In this document: in pieces, positions 1-11,728 of the stretch
How the letters are laid out: each line of letters opens with the position of its first letter
Position numbering within the stretch: position 1 is the stretch's first letter
NCBI RefSeq assembly: GCF_032854445.1
Contig: NC_088303.1
Location: forward strand, 29,987,265 to 30,051,264
Direction of reading: 5' to 3'
Source: Liolophura sinensis
Taxonomy: Eukaryota > Mollusca > Polyplacophora > Chitonida > Chitonidae
Length of the DNA stretch: 64,000 bases
The notes under the pieces: generated by a model
What the model saw: the letters and a program-made list of their open reading frames with translations, nothing else
Told to the model about the DNA's origin: nothing
Databases searched by the model: none
Position numbers and translations under genes: made by a program

Positions 1-540
1 ATCATATCAGTACTCATGGATATGAGTTCATTTGGTCCATAATATATCTCATGCTGCATTAGTCTGTATTAATCAATTCATTTATTCATTCATAAACATA
101 TTCTGGAAGTACACTCAATAATAACGACGAGGACCAATTTTATTCATGTGATGGGGGATATAACGCTGCTGTTATAGGGGAGACAACTTTGTAAGGATTA
201 ACTGTGTCGGGATAAACTGAGCCTCTTCTGCACTAAACTTTATTAGAATTTATGCATTCATGTACTCCACTCTCATCAACGTTTAAAGTGTGAACAGATT
301 CGGAGAGGTAATAAGCAACTTACAGACTGTGAGATAGCCATAGTGCAGCATCACTGGAATGCCATTCCAGCGACAGTCACGCCTCTTCACCTAGCCACAG
401 CCTGCTGGTACCTAGTCGTCCAGTTTTTGCTCTATAAACAAAGTGCTATGCAAAAAAAAAAAAGGGTTATCAATTTTATTTCCTTCACGACTTGTAGTCC
501 ATGAAAATGATTTGCATATCTCTACGCCACATGTGGAAAA
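1..540. other. no gene seen
   Basis: AT-rich sequence with no recognisable coding, RNA or repeat signal. Confidence 0.5.
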
Positions 541-720
541 GTTTGTCAGTGACTTGCCATAGGTCGATTGTTTATAACGGGCATCCCGGTTGTTTATAAC
601 GGGCATCCCGGTTTCTTCTACCCATAAAACCGGCCGTAGTAGCATGCGAAAAATTCTTGCTCATGGCGTTAAGCAACCAGCAAAACAATCAATCAATCAG
701 TCAATCAATCAATCAAAATA
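541..720 (+). repeat. SINE-B 3' fragment
   Basis: The 3' end of a retroposon: a CCCATAAAAC segment, then AAAATTCTTG, GGCGTTAAG and a tail of AATC repeats. It aligns with the end of the fuller copies at 1186-1425 and 2489-2712, but no tRNA-like head is present, so it is 5'-truncated. The family label SINE-B is local to this annotation. Confidence 0.6.
569..612. repeat. 22-bp exact tandem duplication
   Basis: Two adjacent identical 22-bp units (569-590 and 591-612), each containing TTTATAACGGGCATCCC. It looks like a recent slippage or repair duplication. Confidence 0.9.
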
Positions 721-1185
721 AATTTTAAAGCCTTGCTAGTTATGTCCGACTTAAGGATGGAATCCAGTCTCCTGAAGTAAGAGGAAGACGTTATAAACAT
801 TACAAATTCACGCACAAGGAAATGGTTTCCTTTCCAATCTTTCTTCTTTATTATCGGAACATAATATCGTTTCCTTCATTTTAGCTTTAGTCTATGGCGA
901 TGAAAATAATCTACGCTCTGCCTTAGTAACTCAAGATGATGTTTTTATTAAATTTCCAGGAACGAAATAAATTGATTTATTTCATAGTTGTTGTGTGCCA
1001 TAATATCCATATGTGCGAACTTTCCCACCTGTAAACTGAATTATATTGGTGAAAATCAAAAGATCTAGTCATCTCCATGGAAGACAACAATACCAAGGCA
1101 TCGAGTACTACTGAAGAAAGGAAACCTTGAAAACTGCATGTGCAGGAATGATATCGAACCCACGCTCATGTAAACTAGAGAGAGC
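721..1185. other. no gene seen
   Basis: AT-rich spacer between two SINE-B copies. No coding or RNA signal recognised. Confidence 0.5.
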
Positions 1186-1425
1186 CCGCGTTGTCTTAGA
1201 TGGTTAATTCGCTGTGTTTCTTACCTTGACAAATGGGGTTGCGAGTTCGATCCCAGCTCCTCTTTTAATTCCGCTGCAGCTTTAAATCAGAAAGTTAAGT
1301 CACGTACTTTTTTTAAAGGGGGTGGTTTATTCCGGTCACACCCACAAACCTGAACACCATCGAATAAGAGAGAAATCCTTAACTGAGAACAGCGTTAAAC
1401 ATATAATAAAATGAAATAGAATAGA
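1186..1425 (+). repeat. SINE-B copy, tRNA-derived head
   Basis: A pol III-like head: an A-box-like stretch near 1195-1215 and the B-box GAGTTCGATCCC at 1248-1259. A body follows, ending in GAGAAATCCTTAACTGAG and GCGTTAAACA, which correspond to the shared SINE tail. Old and diverged; no target-site duplication recognised. Confidence 0.55.
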
Positions 1426-2488
1426 GACTTTGAAGCAAGCATTTAAACAACTTAGCCAAGATCCGATGCCATTTTATTATGTAGTACCCCACTTCTCTGA
1501 CATACTCGACGTCAGAAAAATTCCACCATGAAGTGTCTACGTTCTGGACGCCCGTAGCCCATTAAGACGGACACACCCAACATGAGGCTTGCGAACTTTC
1601 AGGAACACCCTTACTCAGATAATGACCTTGACACTGCTTCACATACCGTATGTCAATAACTATTTGTTTGTTTTTTTTCTTCTGAATTCTGGTCTTTTGA
1701 AAATAAGTTACTGTTTTGCCTGGAGGAGAAAAGATTACAAAAGGTGCATGTAAGTCCAAAAAAAAAAAACTTTTGAATACATGATGTATTCTACATGCGA
1801 TGTGTTCGGCCAATGTTTTCATATACGTGATTTCTTAATACGTGATATAGTCCTACGTGAGTTGTCTCCCTTGTACCGCTCCAGGAGTAAGGTCTTGCCT
1901 TGTGGCATGCGCGCAAACTATGCTTGGGTTCCTGTTTCATCCAGTGTTTAACCTGACCTAGACAGGGAAGATTATCCCCAACCTTCAGTATTTACTTATA
2001 TTTCTTGTTGCCATTCGTGTTACATGTAATTCTTGATGGTTGTTTTAAATATACCCATGCAGCCATGTACACAGAACAATAAAATTCTGCACGGCTTACT
2101 TGAAATAATTATAGCTTTTTGTTAACTGTTAAGGAGTAAAAGAGTGCAGCATTTACTTAAAAGCAGGTTAAAGATTATATCCATTAGAATACTTTTGAAA
2201 ACTGGTTGAGTTTTCACTTGTTTTATACTACAGAACAATTAAAACCGAAACATTTTGTCTTTTGGGTACATTCTCCCCCAAGTTCCTCAAAAACCTCTGG
2301 ACTTAAGCAGAAGCTATACCAGTAAGAGTTCTGTTTTTTTCCATATGTTTTAACAATGACATACTTCTTTATTGAGATTTACATTTCGTTACTCTCTTTT
2401 GCCTTCAGAGTTCAGTGATCCCAGGGATTTCACTCGACACCAGAAGCTGTTACTGACTAAAACAAAGCTGGAGCTTTAATCTTGAACA
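1426..2488. other. no gene seen
   Basis: Contains only short chance open frames such as 1562-1822 on the minus strand, which crosses homopolymer runs. No recognised domain. Confidence 0.5.
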
Positions 2489-2712
2489 GGACCTCGCTGG
2501 CTTAGATGCTTGAAACGTTGCCCGTTGACCAATGAGTTTATGTGTTCGAATCCAGCTCTCGCTCTTTAAAGTCAGAAGGTTTGTCAGCTATGTAACGATT
2601 GTCGGTGGTTTAGTCCGGGCACTCTGTTTTCCCCCACCCATAAAACTGAGCTTCATTATGTAAGTGAAAAATCCTCGACCACGAGGGGAAATCAACCAAT
2701 CACTCAGTTTAA
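2489..2712 (+). repeat. SINE-B copy, tRNA-derived head
   Basis: The head has a GGCTTAGATG A-box-like segment and a GTGTTCGAATCC B-box at about 2532-2543. The body includes GGTGGTTTAGTCCGGGCA, and the 3' part has CACCCATAAAACTG, GTGAAAAATCCTCGA and an AATC-type tail. It is the most complete SINE-B copy here. Confidence 0.65.
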
Positions 2713-4318
2713 TCACGGAAAGCCACGCATGGAACTGCACGGTTTCCTGTCTTCCTGTAATTATTTTTTGACAATCAGATTTGCTATGCTATTGCACCTG
2801 GCCTTGTATACGAATGAATTCCAGCGAAGTTAAATACGTCAAATACTTGACGAGTGATACTCACTGGCCAGTGAAGTAGCGAAGAGTAGAAAGATCAGCT
2901 CACAGTCAGATAAAATCTGCATTTTGTACCAAAGGCCATTCTAATCGGTCAACATCAAAGGACTGAAGTGTGAATCCCGCACAATGCACTCAGTGGCCAT
3001 CTCTTTATTGTCACAATCACTGCGCGGAGCATAAGTGATGCATGGGACGGCTAAGTCTTCTCCATTCTTTTGTGATAACTTAATATCCGAGAAGAACACA
3101 GCGCTCTGTCGAGAGTAATGCGCCGGTTACTGCCCCTGATAATAAGAGGTTGCTTATACTGTTACAATGAATTAGGATCTAGAAGGGGTCATAATGCGGA
3201 GACAAAATATAGAGAACTTTATTTTTTGTGGTGCATGATACATGATATCACTCGCCTACATTTAAATTATGATGGTATTATAAATATCCCTTTTCAATTA
3301 AATATTATACCTAAACAAAGTCAAATTTAGGCAGACATCCTGAGACACTGGGAAAATTGAATACACTTCTTTTGCATTTGGATTTAACGATATACGAAGG
3401 TGACTATCTCGCTAAAGTTCATGTCCAGTTTACGTGGCAGTCTTTGAAACAGAGAATTAAAAACAATACAATACACGTCATCCACCAAAAATGATTCTGG
3501 GTGACCTTAACACAGCATACCCTGTACGCTTATACAAATGTAAACTATATAAAATATAAAACAAACCCAAACAGTGATCTTCGACAAAATTATATATATA
3601 TATCATATACACTGTACCAACAAGGCTTATCAGATAGAACGAAAGTAGCCTTCATTTATTTATGAATTTACGAACAATTCCGAAGGAGTTCTTAAAATTC
3701 ACCCACTGCTGTTCCAAGAGAACCTATTGCATAATGCTTTGCTCGGCTTACAGACCAAGGGAAACAATTTACCTAAGTTCGAAATAACCATCAACTTAAT
3801 TAACCTACTGATAGAGTTGGAGAGGCATCTTTATAAGGTTAAAGTTTCATTTGCGACATCATTACCCTGATCGCATTATTGGCGGCCTGTATAAAGCCAT
3901 AAGTGTTAGTACGGTCCATTTGTTCCAAGACTCTTCCGTGACTAAACGCTACATTTCCGCTAATTTCTTCCTTGAAGACAACATGAGGACGTAAGGTGGG
4001 GCCCCCTTCAACTGGTCATCATTACGGAGAGTTAATGTGCTTGTGGGGTTAAGATTGAGCGTAATGTTACGCCACCCCCAGCACGTTGATGAACACAAAG
4101 GAGGCGTCCCGCCGTTAAATTACCCTGTAGCTTACAAATAAAACGCTTCTAACTAACCCAGAAAGCCTTAATGAACACCGTTTTGCTTTAGTATGCGGTC
4201 AAGTGTAAACGCTATAGCAGTACTCGCTTAACATCTAACACTCTTCTGCGCATATGGTTCACTACACTCATGGGTATTACGAGGTGATTGTATCAAATTA
4301 ACTGGAACCTGACTTGAG
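2713..4318. other. no gene seen
   Basis: AT-rich, with a short TA run near 3590-3603. The 70-codon open frame at 3118-3330 has no recognisable domain and is probably chance. Confidence 0.5.
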
Positions 4319-4529
4319 ATTCCTTAATTTTGTTCAGCAGACCTTAACTAGAATCTTCAGAATTCCTTAATTTTGTTCAGTAGACCTTAACTAGAATCTT
4401 CAGAATTCCTTAATTTTGTTCAGTAGACCTTAACTAGAATCTTCAGAATTCCTTAATTTTGTTCAGTAGACCTTAACTAGAATCTTCAGAATTCCTTAAT
4501 TTTGTTCAGTAGACCTTAACTAGAATCTT
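4319..4529. repeat. 43-bp tandem repeat, about 5 copies
   Basis: Successive TTCCTTAATTTTGTTCAG words begin at 4320, 4363, 4406, 4449 and 4492, exactly 43 bp apart. Each is followed by TAGACCTTAACTAGAATC. Copies 2-5 are practically identical, so the array is young. The first copy differs by a C/T change in CAGCAG/CAGTAG. The unit is not a multiple of three, so a coding repeat is unlikely. Confidence 0.95.
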
Positions 4530-5084
4530 AGTCATGGGTGTTTGTAAAACTCTTTCTTTTCCTTTAACAGAAACGATTATATCCGTTTAATGTATTGATA
4601 TATTGCATATGGAGAGAACCGCTATTAGATATTTTGTAAAAGTTATGATTTGCAAGAACGGTTTAATGCAGGTCCGCTACTTGATTTCTCATGCATACTC
4701 ACTATCTCATAGAGAACTTTGTAGTCTCTGCACTTTAATGATTTTTGAAGTTATTTAAGACTGTTTATCATTCATAGCTTTGTGAATGGTTTTAGAATCA
4801 GTCAGTACCTATAAACACTTTTATATTAAAATTTATGTTAATACGTATAATGCACACGTTTAATAAATTAAGTTCTAAATTTTGTCGGCTACGCATAGAA
4901 AACAATCTTTGACAGTTTGACTTCATTCCTAAAGAATTCATAATAATACATTACGTTTGCTCGTAGCATTGTCGTATGTGATACGAATACCTCGGTTGAA
5001 ATCATATTTTCACTCTTATATATTCAGTTATAGACTGTGTAGTGAAGTGATTCAGGGTAGTATAGAGCTCTTTCGGGTTTGCTC
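4530..5084. other. no gene seen
   Basis: AT-rich spacer. No coding or RNA signal recognised. Confidence 0.5.
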
Positions 5085-5140
5085 GGAACCTGCGGAGGGT
5101 CGTGGGTTTCACCCGAGCTCTGCCCGGTTTTCCGAACACG
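5085..5140 (+). repeat. SINE-A internal fragment
   Basis: Matches the middle of the SINE-A body seen complete at 29899-30175: AACCTGCGGAGGGTCGTGG followed by GAGCTCTGCCCGGTTTTCC. Head and tail are missing. Confidence 0.6.
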
Positions 5141-5477
5141 AACGAATCCTAATATTTTACAACTGAGCATATTGGCATAGACTCTCTTCTTGTGCTAAAT
5201 GTTTCATTAAAGCCAAATTCTCCATCCGTGCAGTGTCAGTGAAACGGCGTTTCTGGGTGAACTTCTAAGACTGGGGTCTGGTGTTGCGACCAGTATTGCG
5301 ACCCTATTGGTTGACGGATACACGGTGGTACGATCATCGAAATAATTTTGAAAGAGGCGTTATATCCCGAAGAAAGAATGAAACAAACTATATAAAAAAA
5401 ATCAGCAAAATATGCAAAATAACGAAATATATATATTATTAATTGCTTTCAAGGTTTTAAAATCTATTCAATTCACC

Positions 5478-5555
5478 CGTGCTGTATCTTTATAATGTCG
5501 CTGCTCTGGTTTTGCTGTCTACGATGTACGTCTTTATAATTATATTCCTACTGCT
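5478..5555 (+). repeat. dispersed repeat family D, diverged copy
   Basis: Contains GCTGCTCTGGTTTTGCTGTC and a GATGTACGTCTTTATAATTA end that resembles the right half of family D (better copies at 15865-15960 and 55150-55250). Confidence 0.4.
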
Positions 5556-8058
5556 ATACATGTAGTCTTCAATTTCCAGGTGATATTGTAGGCCTAGTCG
5601 GGTTTAGTGGAGTTTCACCTCACCTGTGTGTTTACTCAGGTGGCTGAGACAAGTGTGACATCATTGTTATATAGCTTACCAACCCAAGCACTCTGTTTGC
5701 CATGCTGCATACCTTGATAACAGGAGTTTGGCTGAAGTGCGTCTCTTGGCATACCATATCTCCCATCTACAGCAATCATCCCGAAGGCCGTCACTGTAGA
5801 AGTCTCTATGATACTGACAAATGTGGACGTGTTTGTGCTGTGCACACGTGTTCGAGTAGTTTGGTGCACGTGTCCTTACAATGAGATAGCGATGTTGACA
5901 TAGTTTAACCTCCTTTTATTGCTGCTTAACTCAAATAAACTCCAAAGTACTGATCCGTACAAGCGATGGTTAATTGTAGGGACACTGTGACAAAGTAATG
6001 GAAAGTTTCCCCGACAGCACTAATATATTCTCGGTCATGAGCCCAAATAACGGCCGTACGAAACAAAAACAGGAAGTCCTTTGGACACATGTAACAACTC
6101 ACGATGCTATTAACAACTACCACAATGCTCACTGTTATCTTACCTCTTTCATAAACATGCTATCAAACTTGTCACAATTGGCACTGAAGATTTATGTATT
6201 AAATATTAAACTTTATACAACAAAAATTAGGACTTCCCAAAATAGATCGCACTTATATTACTAAAAGCCATATAGTTTGAACGTTTTTAAATTCATAGAC
6301 CATTGTCATACATGGGACTATGTATCTTGATTATGAATATGGGACGTTTTATTTTATTTACTCACTGCATGATGTCCCATTTTATGGAATGCTACTTGAA
6401 CGACTCGAAATATTTTCACTAATAGCCATGATTAAACTAACTGAGGAATGCCAAATGGCAACCTTCAACCATTTATCGACAAAATAACAAATTAAATTAG
6501 AAGTAAAAAATAAGAAATAAAGAAAACCTCTAATCTAAATTCTCACAAAAGGAGAGAGTTTTGGTATCGGAATAAGCATCAGGATATCTATATATCAGTA
6601 TGTCTGGTGGCCTTAAAATTTTCATATGGATTCATTAACCTACAATCAATGAAGCGAGTGTTAGGGTATTAGGATATATACTTCATAAGGAAAGGACCAT
6701 TGAAAAGTAACTATTATATGAGAGCTATTATGCCTGAACATATGGTATGTTAGTTACTTTCCTAGATACTTTTCCACAATATAAATGCAGCAGTCAAATG
6801 TATAAACCACACTTAGCAACGACTTTATAGTCGATATAAACACAATGGCTTTTGACACCATATAAGCGCAGCATTTGAACATTGAATAACCATTCTATAT
6901 GTTTATCTGAGTTTCTGAGGGTACATAAAAAGAATGAAGATGACAGGAATTTCAACCAGTAAAGTGAATTTAAAAGTAGAATCAGTGTTTGTCTTAGCAC
7001 CATTGGTGCGTTCCACAAACCCAACATAATATTCATACATTTCATCTGATTGATTTCAATCAAAAACAATTGTATACAAAAAATTAAAATGAGTGAAGAG
7101 CTTTTCAGGTAATGATTTCTGAGAGGTCTTTTTAATTTGGAAAAAAGTTCTTTCATTTATGTGATAGTTTGGATCCTGTGCGCATCTGTATATATTCTAC
7201 AAAGTTTAGAAGGCCTTTGGTCTCTATCTTCTAGTGGTCGTATTCAGTGAGAAAGTTCCTAAAAGATTCTACAGCTGATATGGTTAACTTGCGTGTGACA
7301 AATGACTGTTTCAAAGAATTGTTCTTTTTTCCTGCTCATCAGGGTAAGTAACAACTGATATCTTTCAAAGCCCTTCCATTTTCCACTGCTATAGCTTTCC
7401 TACAATGACTCCAGTGAGGCGAGTGATTCGCCCAATCACAAGCCTTTATTCTCGAATCTTCGGCTGTGACGTCTGGATGGAAAGTATTCTCCACAAATAA
7501 CAGAAGAACAGAACCGGCAAAGAAAAAAATGCCGGCTGAAGTAATCTAATTAGGTACCTCTCGGCTTATAGCAGAGAACATCGGCAGTACTTTTAACAAA
7601 AGTATCTCTTGTGTGTCGAGAACTAACGATCTGTGGAATGAGAGTTTCATAAAACTAACTCTTTGTGGTATTGAGGTGCCGAATACTGCACCCCAAAGCA
7701 TAAAACATAACTTGAGCATATGGGATCAAGGTATAGCATCTACACGGATCATCTGTTATTACATGATGTGGTCCTCTCTATTTGTAATTTAACAGCAGAA
7801 GATATACGTGTCATTCCTTATCTAATTAGAAGCCACCAACAGATTTCAAATTATACACTATTCCTTTTCGGAATCAAAGAAAAGTAAGTCAGGTGTTAGA
7901 AACCGAGATCTTCTTTCACAAAACTTATAAAAGTATAAAACTTAAGTGACTCCTTCAGCATTATGGAGACATTCTAAGTATAAATGCCATACAATTTATG
8001 GCATCGACGCTTCTTTGGACGTTGAATTTCCATATTATGTTGAATAAAGAAACCAAAA
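5556..8058. other. no gene seen
   Basis: About 2.5 kb without recognisable genes. The 120-codon minus-strand frame at 6794-7156 shows hydrophobic low-complexity sequence with no recognised domain and is likely chance in AT-rich DNA. Confidence 0.45.
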
Positions 8059-8092
8059 TTATTTATTTATTTATTTATTTGGTATATAACAA
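8059..8092 (-). repeat. ATTT microsatellite, likely SINE-A tail remnant
   Basis: A run of ATTT units followed by GGTATATAAC, the order seen at the tail end of minus-strand SINE-A copies (compare 22127-22160). Confidence 0.45.
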
Positions 8093-8194
8093 GCAGGAAA
8101 AATCATTTAGTTAAGGCATAAACCAGCATTCATAATAGAGTTGTCATAAAAACGGTTTTACTTGGTTTAGGTTCACCTCTTAGTTTTGTGCACT

Positions 8195-8270
8195 AGCTGG
8201 TATAGTGTAGACTTCATAATCGCTCTAAGACACACGCGTTGCGGGTTCAAAGCCGGCTATGGACAGGGAA
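8195..8270 (+). repeat. tRNA-like head of a SINE relic
   Basis: An A-box-like GCTGGTATAGTG segment and a B-box GGGTTCAAAGCC near 8248-8259, separated by a tRNA-sized distance. No cloverleaf acceptor stem is evident, so a tRNA-derived repeat head is more likely than a tRNA gene. Confidence 0.4.
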
Positions 8271-9113
8271 TTTGTGATTTTGCCTGCCTTCGATCACTGT
8301 TCGTAGGAACCTGAATTGGTACTGAATTCTTGAGCATGGAGATGAAAAATATAGTATAGATATACATGTAGATAGGTCACGAGGCGAAACCTGGAATCAG
8401 ATTCAACCCTTTGCTAATCAGTGCAGACTTGTTCAAATGTGAATCAGAAATAAAAAAATGTATTTGAACATTGTGTTGCTATTTATGTCTGATTTATCGT
8501 TTAATACAGTGTTTGGGCAACTGGTACCTCTGACATAAGTCGGTAACACAAAAGTTGGGTATACCGGTATATAAAAGATATGATGAGGTTTTCAGTGAGA
8601 TCGAACTAAAACACTATTCATCTGCCAGTTTAAATAGAGCTTAGTCTTCAGAACACCGCAAATCGATCTGTGCTAATTTGTCATATTAATGAAGCATAAA
8701 ATTGCTTAGCTTTTGATTTGATTTTGATTGTTTGTCCGTACACGTATAGAAAGGTTTTTTTTTTATTGTAAACAACTTTTAACCGAAAAATGTCGGTACA
8801 AGAACCATACGGAATACTTAAAGAGCACATTTAACACAAAATGAGGAAAACTACCAAATTCCTCTGGAAATACATGTATGCTCGAGCACAGGAAAAACAG
8901 ATCTTCATTTTCTGCATGAATCTCTTTCTACAATAAATTCAGTAAAATATTCAGCTGTGCAAACCCCAGAATTCTATTCCCCGTTCAAATCGATATGATT
9001 TGTACGGATTTTCTCCTAATTGTTCATTTAGAGTTTAAAAAGTTTGACAAAGCAAACGACTTCTTTCAAAAAAAGAGATAAAATTAGATATGCCCGTTTT
9101 CCTAATTTCGGAG

Positions 9114-9150
9114 TGTGGGAAAATGGTGGAAACGCGCAGCAATATAAAAG
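9114..9150 (+). promoter_or_regulatory. CSL core plus TATA-like box, orphan
   Basis: TGTGGGAA at 9114-9121 fits the CSL/Su(H) consensus YGTGDGAA, and TATAAAAG lies at 9143-9150. A Notch-type promoter would have this order, but no HES exon follows. The only downstream open frame with an ATG is a 44-codon one at 9312-9446, of no recognised family. The motif pair may be coincidental. Confidence 0.2.
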
Positions 9151-11400
9151 GAGCTAGGAAGCTCACCTGTGGTCGTTAATTTGGATAATCCCTGTACACG
9201 GACAGGTAAAGCGGGGATAATTACGGCCACTGGACAGCGTCCTATCACAGCCTTTCTCTGACAAGGTGATGAATTTTACACCTTCTGTTCACGTCTTAGC
9301 GGCGGCCAGATATGAAAACAAGGCGCAAAGAAATAGCAGATAATGGAGGAAACTGTGACATAAAAGAGGACATGGGTGTTACAAGGTCCGTGTTTGCTCC
9401 CCAGCCCCGGTTGTCTCATACAATGCCTGCTGAAGGACTAGAGTAAGAAAGCGTGCGCCCAGGCGTGTGATCTCCTCTGATGGCATCGGGCAAGGAGCAC
9501 CGCCTTCACCCTTTCTCTATGCCCAGGCGACCTGTTGCACGCCGTATAACGGTGTGAATATTCGCTGGAGCGTTCGATTTAGTCAATGTATACATCCAAA
9601 TACGCAAACTGTATAGGGAATACAAAATTAAGAAATCAGTTTTATTTTCATACTTTAACAATAATAATACAGTCATTTCGCTGAGCATGATGCTTATATC
9701 TGTATGATCTTGACAAAGTGCAGCTTCACGGCATAAATCACATTATGCACTGTTTTGCCATAATAACGTAATTTGCTCAAATTGAATTGGACAGTGATCA
9801 AAATATAAAGACTTCATCCAACCGGATGATCCAGTCAGATTGCTGGACGTTGAAACTGCTCGTCAGTGGGCCGAATATATTAAGTCGTTAAGAGTCGTAA
9901 CAATTTTCAGGAAGAGCGGTCGTAAAATGTGTAGAACGAAATAAAGTTGAATAGATTTGTTTGCCCTTCCAATGAAATCAGCTGTGACATTCGCGCAGAT
10001 TAAGACTTCAAAGAATGTTACACTGCAGGTGAATGTTTACCAGAGTACTTAAAACACGGCCTGAGAAAGTCCTGAACACAAGGTTTGCCAAACTGTCGGC
10101 ATGCAGGATTTTGATTTGAGTGTATCCAGTATTGTCCGAGTGTCCATTTGGTCGGATTTTATACTGTGCATGTGGACAAAGCAACTAAACGCTTGGCGTC
10201 TATCCCAATAACAAAAACTTTGGCTTGATTTAAAGGTGGCATATGGGAATTATTTTGACGTGAGTGTATATACTCGAGTATTAAATGCGAGAAACTCAAC
10301 AGGTTTCTTTACACAAGTTTAAATGCTTTCTAATGTCATAAAAATATCGCACTTAGATGAGTAGTTGATATGGTCAGGAGGCGCAATAATCACTGATTCC
10401 TCCATAAGCTGTACGTGTTGCACACGTTATTGAACATGTATCATGTGTTAATCAATAGTATCACGACTAATTTGCAAGTTCACAGAACTGGCTCTTCGCC
10501 CGACACCATCGATTCGATGCAAGGTCGCCAAACGTGAAGCTCATACCTGGCTAGCATCTCCATCCAGGCATGCTAAAGAAAGTAATGAAACGAAAAAGCC
10601 AGAATTAAGACTATACAGTAATAAGTCATGCAGTAGTTGATTCTTAAAAAAAGAATCGGCTGTTTTTCAAGAAATGTTGCTCGTGGTTACACCTACTGAA
10701 ACGTGTTTATAGTAATGTAACAACTATCGATTCTTTTTCAAGAATCGCGCGGTGTCATTTCAAACAAATAAAAAAAACCTTACATCTCAATTTGTGTTAA
10801 CGAATGCTCTTTCGTGCCCGCTGAGCTGCATTATTTGCATAGCTAAAATAATACTTTGTTGATCTTTCATGACGGTGTAACATGAAGTTTTAGTACAACA
10901 GCGTTAACTTGAAGCTTAGTCAATGGGACACCAGTCGGTTGTACTCTATAGATTACTACATGAGCATGGACTGAGTGACTCGGTCTAAGATTAATTATGC
11001 GGGAAAATAAATCTGAATTGATTGAAGCCTACATACAATCTGGGGAAATCTGACAGTAGATTATACAATTTCTGTCGCATTGACATAACCAGGCCTCGAG
11101 ATGTCCAAAATGTTCGTATTCAGAATACCACAAATTAGACCTACCAGTTCACCTTAGTACAAACTCTGTTTTGTTGTTCATATTTGTGCCTAAGAGAATA
11201 GATGACTCTCCTTTTTCTCACACAGGCAACATTTGGAGTATTTAAAATGAAAGCGAAGAACGAAACTGTGAGAAAATAAATTTCATATTGATCAGAAACG
11301 AAAGGACTCTTCATATATAACATTCTTATGATCGGCTAGACAAAAGATTGACGTCACTACAAACGTTTAAATTCGTTTAAAAGGAGACGGTTGTATGGTC
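9151..11400. other. no gene recognised
   Basis: Contains the 44-codon frame at 9312-9446 and two short palindromes GATTCTT/AAGAATC at 10639-10657 and 10728-10747. No domain recognised. Confidence 0.4.
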
Positions 11401-11470
11401 TTCCCGGACAGCTCAGTGGGGTATTGGAATGTTTTAAAGCCATGGGTTCGAATCCCGCTCTGCCGCACAC
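11401..11470 (+). repeat. tRNA-like SINE head relic
   Basis: ACAGCTCAGTGGGG (A-box-like) and GGGTTCGAATCCC (a perfect B-box) at about 11445-11457. The acceptor stem does not pair, so a tRNA-derived retroposon head is the likelier reading. Confidence 0.4.
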
Positions 11471-11650
11471 CAATCGAAGGCACACTCATGTTATACAAGT
11501 TGTCACCTTTCACCACTCAAAACACTAACTCGCACGTGCAAATTCTTGACAAATAATAAACTGCGCAGACAATAGCGGGACGTCACAACAAATGTTTAAC
11601 TTGGGATAACACCAATGGTTAAAAAAAAAGAACCGTGGCGAAAGCAAACA

Positions 11651-11728
11651 GAAATGAATGAAGGAATGCTTGGGGTTTAACGTCGTAAAGGAAATGAATC
11701 CTCGACACATGCAATCTCTATCAGATGC
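11651..11728 (+). repeat. dispersed repeat family E fragment
   Basis: GAATGCTTGGGGTTTAACGT followed by CGTAAAGG and GAATCCTCGACACATGCAA. It shares the GGGTTTAACGTCGTA core with the copy at 43866-43980. Confidence 0.5.

Noticed and set aside
10519-10530. WRPC-coding word on the minus strand, close to WRPW
   Set aside because: No Orange or bHLH sequence upstream and no stop directly after it. A similar chance TGGCGTCCTTGT occurs in the gene A 3' UTR.
11401-11470. Possible functional tRNA from a perfect B-box
   Set aside because: No pairing acceptor stem and no plausible anticodon arm, so annotated as a SINE head relic.
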